Part shown: positions 58,727 through 64,000 of the stretch, one piece after another | How positions within the stretch are numbered: the stretch's first letter is position 1 | Layout: each line of letters starts with the position of its first letter | Origin: Novosphingobium guangzhouense | GTDB lineage: Bacteria > Pseudomonadota > Alphaproteobacteria > Sphingomonadales > Sphingomonadaceae | Length of the DNA: 64,000 nucleotides | Direction: 5' to 3' | Assembly: GCF_002896965.1 (NCBI RefSeq) | Contig: NZ_LYMM01000073.1 | Span: 62,001-126,000 of the forward strand | Made by a program: the position numbers and the translations under genes | Notes under the pieces: generated by a model | Databases searched by the model: none | Seen by the model: only the letters and a program-made list of their open reading frames with translations | What the model was told of the DNA's origin: nothing

Positions 58727-58736
58727 TTTCAAGGGA

Positions 58737-59012
58737 ATGAACCTTCTCGCGAACATCGTGATTGATCATCTTGGCGGCAGCACTGCGGTTGCCAAGATGA
58801 TCGAAGCGTCGAAGTCGACCGTCCATAGCTGGCGGAAGAACGGGATACCGCACTCACGCATGGCGCACTTGCGCCTCGCCGCGCGGGCCGAAGGCAAGCC
58901 CCTTCCCGATGATCTCAATGAACTTCGACATGCCAGCGGTAATGCCGCGCCGCAGCAAGCCCCGTCCACCGGACAGTCTTCCGACTTGTCCGGTGCGGAG
59001 CAAGCGGCATGA
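58737..59012 (+). CDS. Cro/YdaS-like HTH regulator
   Basis: The ATG at 58737 follows CAAGGG and gives 91 residues. NIVIDHLGGSTAVAKMIEASKSTVHSWRKNGIPHSRMAHLRLAARAEG is a compact helix-turn-helix of the YdaS/Cro type. It is divergent from the repressor and starts right after an operator, so it is the natural lytic-switch partner. A GTG at 58713 inside the operator is an unlikely start. Confidence 0.85.
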   Translation: MNLLANIVIDHLGGSTAVAKMIEASKSTVHSWRKNGIPHSRMAHLRLAARAEGKPLPDDLNELRHASGNAAPQQAPSTGQSSDLSGAEQAA

Positions 59013-59473
59013 TTGCCGCTCTCGGCCGTATCAAACGCGCCGTGCGCGAGGCCATCGGCGCTTGTGGTGGCGTGGACGGTGCGGGCATGACGGCCGGTCG
59101 CAGCCGGTCGGTCGCAGGCGACTGGAACAACCTGAACCACAGTGCCTTCCCGCCGCTGGACTGCGCGCTGGCGCTGGACGAAGTGGCGGTTACGCGAGGG
59201 GATGGCACGCCGATCCTTTCCGCGCTGGCCGCCGAACTGGGCCATGCTCTGTACAAGCTGCCGGACGTTCAGGCAGTCACCAGCGATTTGAGCACGGCCC
59301 TGATCGACGCCTGCGCCGAATTCGGCGACATTTCCGACGCGATCCGCGCGGGCCTCTCTGATGGCAAGGTTTGCGCGACCGACAGCACCCGCATCACGAA
59401 GCAAATCGACGAGGCGATACAATCGCTGGTGCGCCTGCGCGTGGTGGTCAACATCCTGCCGAGCGGGGAATAG
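59009..59473 (+). CDS. Phage regulatory-like protein
   Basis: The 154-residue protein starts MIAALGRIKRAVREAIGACGGVDGAGMTAGRSRSVAGDWNNLN and continues with CALALDEVAVTRGDGTPILSALAAELG. The first half has a HTH-like spacing often seen in CII-type phage regulators of sphingomonads. It overlaps the Cro-like stop by four bases. The C-terminal part is helical. Function is inferred from context only. Confidence 0.68.
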   Translation: MIAALGRIKRAVREAIGACGGVDGAGMTAGRSRSVAGDWNNLNHSAFPPLDCALALDEVAVTRGDGTPILSALAAELGHALYKLPDVQAVTSDLSTALIDACAEFGDISDAIRAGLSDGKVCATDSTRITKQIDEAIQSLVRLRVVVNILPSGE

Positions 59474-59477
59474 AGCC

Positions 59478-59996
59478 ATGCGTGGGGGCATCGCCAGAGA
59501 AGACGTTCATTATCGCATCGGGCCGCTGACGACCTATGCCGATGCCGCCGAGCTTGAGCGCAAGTTTCGCAAGGCCGGGTCTGGCGAGCGGATCGTCTAT
59601 GCCATCGGCCCCGGCGTGACGTCCGGTGTCCCTGCCGCCGCACTGGCGCGGCGTTGGCAAGCGCAGGGGCTGTGCCACCTTGCGCGGCGGCGCGATCCGG
59701 GCGGCGCGGGCTGGCAGTATTTCATCGAGAAGCGTCCCAACGCCGCTGTTTCCGCCATCGCCCCATCGCAGGGCTGTTCCATTGCCGGTCGCCCCGAAGA
59801 GCAACTGCTGGCGGTGCTGGCCCGCGTTGCCGGCCCCCTGCCCAGCCTTGACCTGTTGGCCGAGCGGGCGCGGTTGCCGCACCGGCAGGCCGCCGATTAC
59901 CGCCTTCGCCTGCTGGTGCAGGGCGGCTTCATCAAGATCAGGCGTGAGGGCGTGAACCGCTTCGTCGAAATCCTGAAAACGGGAGACAGCCTGTGA
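59478..59996 (+). CDS. Phage hypothetical protein with possible winged-helix end
   Basis: The ATG at 59478 gives 172 residues. HYRIGPLTTYADAAELERKFRKAG and AALARRWQAQGLCHLARRRDPGG precede a C-terminal LPSLDLLAERARLPHRQAADYRLRLLVQGGFIKIRREGVNRFVEI that looks like a winged helix. It follows the regulator by four bases. No family is named. Confidence 0.65.
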   Translation: MRGGIAREDVHYRIGPLTTYADAAELERKFRKAGSGERIVYAIGPGVTSGVPAAALARRWQAQGLCHLARRRDPGGAGWQYFIEKRPNAAVSAIAPSQGCSIAGRPEEQLLAVLARVAGPLPSLDLLAERARLPHRQAADYRLRLLVQGGFIKIRREGVNRFVEILKTGDSL

Positions 59997-60118
59997 CCGA
60001 AGACGAGAACCCGACCGGGTCGATGTGGGCGCTGTACGCCGGTGCGCTGGCGCTGGTGCTTGGCGGCGCCGCGCTTGGTCTGGCGTGGGCGCTGGCCTCT
60101 CTCATCCACATTTCCTGA
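59993..60118 (+). CDS. 41-residue single-span membrane protein
   Basis: A GTG at 59993 overlaps the previous stop (GTGA). The product has a polar start (MTEDENPTGSMW) and one hydrophobic helix (ALYAGALALVLGGAALGLAW) with no further domain. The tight coupling supports translation. It is too short to assign. Confidence 0.55.
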   Translation: MTEDENPTGSMWALYAGALALVLGGAALGLAWALASLIHIS

Positions 60119-60132
60119 CGCTGGAAGCGACA

Positions 60133-60318
60133 ATGTCAGTCCAATCCGATCTGGGGCCGTCGATGCCCCCGCGCATACGCGTCTATCAGGTAGCCTATGA
60201 CGTCGAGCGTCTGGCGCATCTGGCGCGCGAGCTGGCGTCCACCGGGCCGGGCGGGGACGTTCGACGTGCACTGGCCAAGCTGGAAGAGGCGCGCGGCATG
60301 CTGGCCGACTTCCTATGA
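60133..60318 (+). CDS. Small phage protein upstream of primase
   Basis: The ATG at 60133 gives 61 residues (MSVQSDLGPSMPPRIRVYQV...EEARGMLADFL), with a helical C-terminal half and GGAAGCGACA upstream. Its stop overlaps the primase start (ATGA). No family is known. Confidence 0.62.
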   Translation: MSVQSDLGPSMPPRIRVYQVAYDVERLAHLARELASTGPGGDVRRALAKLEEARGMLADFL

Positions 60319-61556
60319 GCGGGATCGCACCCGAACTGCGGCGGCGAATCGACGATGCCTTGCGTCGTGCCGACCTGGTCGGGATCGTCGGCCGCATGGT
60401 GAAGCTGCGCCGGGCGGGCCGCGAGTATGTGGGTCTGTGCCCGTTTCATCAGGAGACGACGGGCAGCTTCACAGTCGTCCCGGAAAAGGGGTTCTGGCAC
60501 TGTTTCGGTTGCGGTGCGCATGGCGACGCCTTGCGATTCCTGCAGGAGGCGCAGGGCCTTCCCTTCATGGACGCGCTGGCAGCGCTTGATGGCGAGACTG
60601 TGCAGGCCGCCGCGCGCCCGATAGAACAGCGGGCATCGGTGCGCGAAAGCCGACCCGAGGCCGACATCGTATCATCGATCGAGGCCGGGGTTACCGTGTG
60701 GCGCACGGCAAGGGCTGCGCGCGGGACGATCGTTGAAGTCTACCTGCGGCATCGGGGCATCGACCCAAGGGTCAGCGGGTTGATCGACGTGGTGCGCTTT
60801 CTGCCCCGGTGCCCGGCCTCTTTGTGGCGGCGCGGGGGATCGCCCCGGATGACGGCACCGGCAATGCTGGCGCCGATCTGCCATGTGGCGGGCAATCCGG
60901 GCGGGCGAGAGTTCGTGCAACAGGGTGTGCACATCACCTTCCTTGCCCCCGACGGGCGCGGAAAGGCGATCTTTCCGGTCTGGATCGATCGCGACGGCAA
61001 GACGCGAAAGCGGGACAGCAGAAAGATCTGGGGCGAAGCTGGCATGGGCTGCGTTCCCATCCCGCCCGTGATGTGGGCGGATTGGCGCGATGCCGAGTGG
61101 CTGGGCGCCCCGGGCGAGCTGGTGATAGGCGAAGGGATCGAATCGACCCATTCGCTGCTGGAGCGTGAGGCCCGCGAACGTGCGATGCGCGGCGCGCTGG
61201 CCACGCTGTCCATCGGCAATCTGCAGGGCAATTACCTTGAGGCCGGGCCGCGCATCGATGGCGCGCCATCTCTTCAGTTGTGGAACGTTCAGAGCGATCC
61301 GGACAGTTCCGTGTTCACCGTGTCCAGCCCCGGCGCCGTGGCGATCGGCGTGGATGCCGACATGAAGGCGCTGACCAATCGCCGGGTGCAGGATCGCCCG
61401 CGTACGCGCCCGGTACGCCGCGATCTGACCGGCGAAGAGCGCACCATGTTGTGCGGCCAGCTGGCGGCGGCGGCATGGCGGCGGGCCGGTGCCACCCGCG
61501 TACGTGTGCTTCGGCCGCGCGCTGGGCACGATTTCAATGACGAGGCGCAGATATGA
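60315..61556 (+). CDS. CHC2 zinc-finger DNA primase
   Basis: The 413-residue protein has the CHC2 zinc motif Cys42-Pro-Phe-His45, then FWHCFGCG with Cys63 and Cys66. VIGEGIES and AIGVDADMK supply the acidic Toprim-like residues, and a C-terminal GHDFNDE motif follows. The central region (SRKIWGEAGMGCVPIP) is typical of phage primases. It makes RNA primers for the element's replication. Confidence 0.9.
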   Translation: MSGIAPELRRRIDDALRRADLVGIVGRMVKLRRAGREYVGLCPFHQETTGSFTVVPEKGFWHCFGCGAHGDALRFLQEAQGLPFMDALAALDGETVQAAARPIEQRASVRESRPEADIVSSIEAGVTVWRTARAARGTIVEVYLRHRGIDPRVSGLIDVVRFLPRCPASLWRRGGSPRMTAPAMLAPICHVAGNPGGREFVQQGVHITFLAPDGRGKAIFPVWIDRDGKTRKRDSRKIWGEAGMGCVPIPPVMWADWRDAEWLGAPGELVIGEGIESTHSLLEREARERAMRGALATLSIGNLQGNYLEAGPRIDGAPSLQLWNVQSDPDSSVFTVSSPGAVAIGVDADMKALTNRRVQDRPRTRPVRRDLTGEERTMLCGQLAAAAWRRAGATRVRVLRPRAGHDFNDEAQI

Positions 61557-62254
61557 GCGACGACCGACTTCGACTGTATGTCGAGCGCATCGAACGGCTG
61601 CTGGAAGAGCGCAAGGGCATCACGCAGGACATCACCGACGTCTATAACGAGGCGAAGGCGGTAGGATACGATGCGGCCACCATTCGCAAGCTGATCGCGC
61701 GGCGCGGCATGAAGGCAGAGGACCGGGCTGAAGGCGACATGTTGCTGGAGACGTATGAGGCCGCACTGGGCGGGCTGATCGAGCCAGAGGTGCGAACGGT
61801 CGATGAGCGGGCACAGGCGCTGGCCATCGCCATGCTGGCCGACCAGATCGCCGGGATCGAGGACCCGGACCAGGCGAAAATCCTGATCGGCCATGTAATG
61901 TGGCTGCTGGACCTGCGCGAGGAAATCCGCGCCATGCGGACGGAGGAATCTGCGCGAAAGAAAGAGGCGTCCAGCCAAGGCTTCGACGCCAAGCAGCTAG
62001 GTCTTACCGTGCGATGGTACGAGAAGGTCGCGAAGCATGGCGAGGATGCCATGCGGGCGGGCGAAGCTACCTTCCACCTTTACCGATCTACCGTTGATGG
62101 CCGGCCGGAACAGGTCGAGCCGACACAGGACGAAACACTGGCGCGGCTGTTCGCGCCGAAACCGACAAAAGCACCGCCCAAACGCGTAAAAACCCTGACC
62201 GCGCATCGTGCTGCGGCAGAGGCCGCGCGCCGGGCTCTGCGGGGGGAATTGTAA
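61553..62254 (+). CDS. GapR (DUF2312)-like protein with two domain copies
   Basis: The 233-residue protein opens with a GapR domain, LRLYVERIERLLEERKGITQDITDVYNEAKAVGYDAATIRKLI (residues about 6-48). A second similar segment at about 118-180 has LREEIRAMRTEESARKKEASSQGFDAKQLGLTVRWYEKVA. GapR proteins of alphaproteobacteria are about 90 residues and bind overtwisted DNA ahead of forks. This one is far longer and lies between primase and helicase. The remaining C-terminus is Lys/Arg-rich. Confidence 0.85.
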   Translation: MSDDRLRLYVERIERLLEERKGITQDITDVYNEAKAVGYDAATIRKLIARRGMKAEDRAEGDMLLETYEAALGGLIEPEVRTVDERAQALAIAMLADQIAGIEDPDQAKILIGHVMWLLDLREEIRAMRTEESARKKEASSQGFDAKQLGLTVRWYEKVAKHGEDAMRAGEATFHLYRSTVDGRPEQVEPTQDETLARLFAPKPTKAPPKRVKTLTAHRAAAEAARRALRGEL

Positions 62255-62260
62255 GCCGCC

Positions 62261-63775
62261 ATGAGAGCATCCATCGAAATTCCCGTCGTCAGCGCAGAGG
62301 CGATGGCGTGGTACGAGTTGAACGATATCGGCAATGCGCGTCGCATCTTCGATCTGGCGCTGGGACGGTTGCTGTGGTGCGACGACCACTGGCGCGCCTA
62401 TGACGGCAAGCGATGGTCGGGCAAGGATGGCGCGCGCATCGCCAAGCAGCTGGCGCACGACATGGCGCGGCACATCCCGATCGAGGCCGATGCGCTAGAC
62501 GCGGCGAAGGAAAAGCCAGGCGCGGACGTACCGGCGATCGAGGAGCGGCAGGTTGCGCTGTACAAGCATGCCGTCACGTCCGGGAACCTGAACAAGACGA
62601 CGGCAGCGCTGGGCCAGCTGCAGAGCGAAGTGCCGATCACGCGCGACGATTTCGACCTGGAGACGCTAGCGGTCAACGTGGGCAACGGGACGCTGCGGTT
62701 CGTCGAGAAGGACGGGGACTGGTCCGTTCGGCTTGATCCGCATGATCTGGCCGACCGCATCAGCCGTCTGGCTGCCGTGGATTGGGTGGATGATCCGGAG
62801 GCTGCCGAGGCACGATGTCCAGGGTGGGAAAAACACATCTCGACGGTCCTGCCCGATCCCGGAGTTCGGCGCTTCTTCCAGGCGTGCATGGGCTATGCGA
62901 TCACGGGCGAGATCACCGAGCAGTGCATCTTCCTGCTGCAGGGCAAGGGCGGCGACGGAAAGTCGACTACCATTGACGTGATCCGCGAGGTGATCGGCGA
63001 GTACGGCGCGACTGCGGCGGTGGAGAGCTTCCTGCACGGCGCGGCGCGATCCGGCGCGGAGGCCAGCCCAGACATGGCGCGCCTGGCGGGCGACGTGCGC
63101 ATCTGCTGTATCAGCGAGCCGCGAATCGGGGCGGCGCTGGACGAAGGGCGGATCAAGCAGGTGACCGGCGGCCAGCCCATGCAGGCGCGAGAATTGCACG
63201 GTGCCCCATTCGAATTCCGCCCCCGCTTCGCCCTGATCGCGGAGTGCAACCGCAAGCCGCGCATCAGCGGCGACGACGACGGCATATGGCGGCGCATCAT
63301 CGTCATCCAGTTCCCCCATCAGTTCAAGGGCGCGGCCGACAAGACGATCGGGCGTCGCCTGCTGGCCGAGGGGCCGGGTGTCCTGCGCTGGCTGGTCGAA
63401 GGTACGCTGATCTGGCTGCGCGAGGGCCTACAGCCGCCTCAGAGCGTGCAGGAGGCGATCGACGAATATCGAAAATCGTCCAACCCTTTTGGGGAGTGGT
63501 TCTCCGAACGGGTTGACCTGGGCGATCCGGATCATCGAGAGAAGGCGGCCGACCTCTATGCCAGCTACAAAGCGTTCTGCGAGGAGAACGCCGTCAGCGA
63601 CCGCGAAATCATGACCAGCACGGCCTTCGGTCGCGCGCTGGGTGACAAGCAGCTGTCGAAGATGAAGGGGGCCGATGGGAAGGTGCTGCGGCGCGGTTGC
63701 CGCCTGCGCACCGATAGTGAGCTGGCCCGCGACGCTGCCGTGGCGGCGGTCGAAGACCTTGGCGGGGCGTGGTGA
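62261..63775 (+). CDS. D5/P4-family phage helicase-primase
   Basis: The 504-residue protein has an N-terminal D5 region (WYELNDIGNARRIFDLALG, DDHWRAYDGKRW) and a helicase core with Walker A FLLQGKGGDGKST at about residues 224-236. Walker B/sensor segments are ICCISEPR and FALIAECNRKPRI, and GIWRRIIVIQFPHQF is the SF3 C-motif. The C-terminal winged helix ends LGDKQLSKMKGADGKVLRRG. It loads and moves on the origin with the CHC2 primase. It ends just before the ACAGACAG repeats. Confidence 0.92.
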   Translation: MRASIEIPVVSAEAMAWYELNDIGNARRIFDLALGRLLWCDDHWRAYDGKRWSGKDGARIAKQLAHDMARHIPIEADALDAAKEKPGADVPAIEERQVALYKHAVTSGNLNKTTAALGQLQSEVPITRDDFDLETLAVNVGNGTLRFVEKDGDWSVRLDPHDLADRISRLAAVDWVDDPEAAEARCPGWEKHISTVLPDPGVRRFFQACMGYAITGEITEQCIFLLQGKGGDGKSTTIDVIREVIGEYGATAAVESFLHGAARSGAEASPDMARLAGDVRICCISEPRIGAALDEGRIKQVTGGQPMQARELHGAPFEFRPRFALIAECNRKPRISGDDDGIWRRIIVIQFPHQFKGAADKTIGRRLLAEGPGVLRWLVEGTLIWLREGLQPPQSVQEAIDEYRKSSNPFGEWFSERVDLGDPDHREKAADLYASYKAFCEENAVSDREIMTSTAFGRALGDKQLSKMKGADGKVLRRGCRLRTDSELARDAAVAAVEDLGGAW

Positions 63776-63794
63776 TGACCCACAAGATGTGGGA

Positions 63795-64000
63795 ACAGAC
63801 AGTTACAGACAGTTTCGAAACTGTCTGTCGAATTACCGGCGCGGCGGCGCGAAAACCGATGCCTGGGAGACAAAGGTGGAGGCACCGGGGCAATGCGGGA
63901 GCCTCATCCGGGCGGCGAAACCGTCTGTTCGTCTGTAACTGTCTGTCGATTTTCGGCGCGGATTTCTGCGGGTTACAGACAGTTGGCAGACAGACAGACA
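63795..64000. repeat. ACAGACAG repeat and inverted-repeat cluster
   Basis: ACAGACAGT or its complement occurs at 63795, 63805, 63820, 63938 and 63975, with shorter GTCTGT/CAGACA copies at 63923-63936 and 63985-64000. Bases 63805-63828 form a perfect 24-bp palindrome centred on TTCGAA. The cluster follows the helicase gene and reaches the window edge. The sequence between has an open frame from an ATG at 63775, which I do not regard as supported. Confidence 0.85.

Larger units (their letters stand above)
47729..64000. mobile_element. Integrated temperate phage or phage-like element (left part)
   Basis: From the interrupted tRNA-Thr onward the genes are integrase, excisionase, a long leftward operon of small overlapping genes with DNA methyltransferases, a repressor/Cro switch and a primase-GapR-helicase module. 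This is the layout of a lysogenic phage early region. Core genes are absent. No capsid, terminase, tail or lysis gene is in the window, so the element continues beyond 64,000 and could also be a satellite or an integrative plasmid. Boundaries: left at 47,729, right unknown. Confidence 0.9.

Noticed and set aside
63775..64000. Open frame beginning ATGACCCACAAG after the helicase
   Set aside because: It runs straight through the ACAGACAG repeat cluster with low-complexity Arg-rich translation and no end in the window.

Overview
The window is a chromosomal segment of a high-GC alphaproteobacterium, most probably a member of the Sphingomonadales (Novosphingobium/Sphingomonas-like). The reasons are the gene order rpmH-rnpA-yidD-yidC-yihA, an alphaproteobacterial-type sspB beside a split his operon (hisB-yciI-hisH-hisA-hisF-hisE), a GapR-family protein in the mobile element, and sphingomonad-style intergenic repeats built on TTCGACAAGCTCAGGCTGAG. 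The genus is inferred from familiarity with these proteins, not from a database search.

Positions 1-47,690 are core chromosome. From left to right: an LLM-class oxidoreductase cut by the window edge; marC, folD, yggT, a lipoprotein, argB and a queuosine-precursor transporter on the minus strand; two repeat-rich intergenic regions, the second holding seven copies of a 12-bp motif spaced two helical turns apart; a nucleoside transporter, an EamA exporter, a secreted S1/P1 nuclease, a GST-like protein, a Pit phosphate transporter and a NUDIX-DUF47 reading frame; the yihA-yidC-yidD-rnpA-rpmH block; yifB, uvrB, a Tat-exported adenosine deaminase, hemF, pdeM, infC (with an ATA start) and a J-domain protein; the complete ybgC-tolQ-tolR-tolA-tolB-pal envelope operon; the his operon with a HIT protein and a 57-residue PEP-CTERM miniprotein; sspB, gmk and dapD; a cassette of four small proteins; a GMC oxidoreductase with a TIM-barrel and an LLM neighbour; and rarA.

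At 47,691 the 5' half of a tRNA-Thr(TGT) gene stops inside its anticodon loop. From there to the right edge the DNA is an integrated temperate phage or phage-like element. It has a tyrosine integrase and an excisionase at the junction. A tightly overlapping leftward operon carries two DNA methyltransferases, DUF4031, DUF5131 and many small proteins. The control region has a LexA/S24-type repressor facing a Cro/YdaS-like gene, with identical operators at two promoters. A rightward replication module follows: CHC2 primase, a tandem GapR-like protein and a D5/P4-family helicase. It ends in an ACAGACAG-rich inverted-repeat region that could be a replication origin. Structural phage genes and the right attachment site are not in the window.

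The most noteworthy signals are the helically phased AAGGTGACAC array, the NUDIX-DUF47 fusion next to pit, the tandem GapR protein with the downstream repeat region, the shared repressor operators, the unusual disruption of tRNA-Thr, and the PDC-type cytosine methyltransferase with its companions. No CRISPR array, rRNA or complete tRNA was seen.
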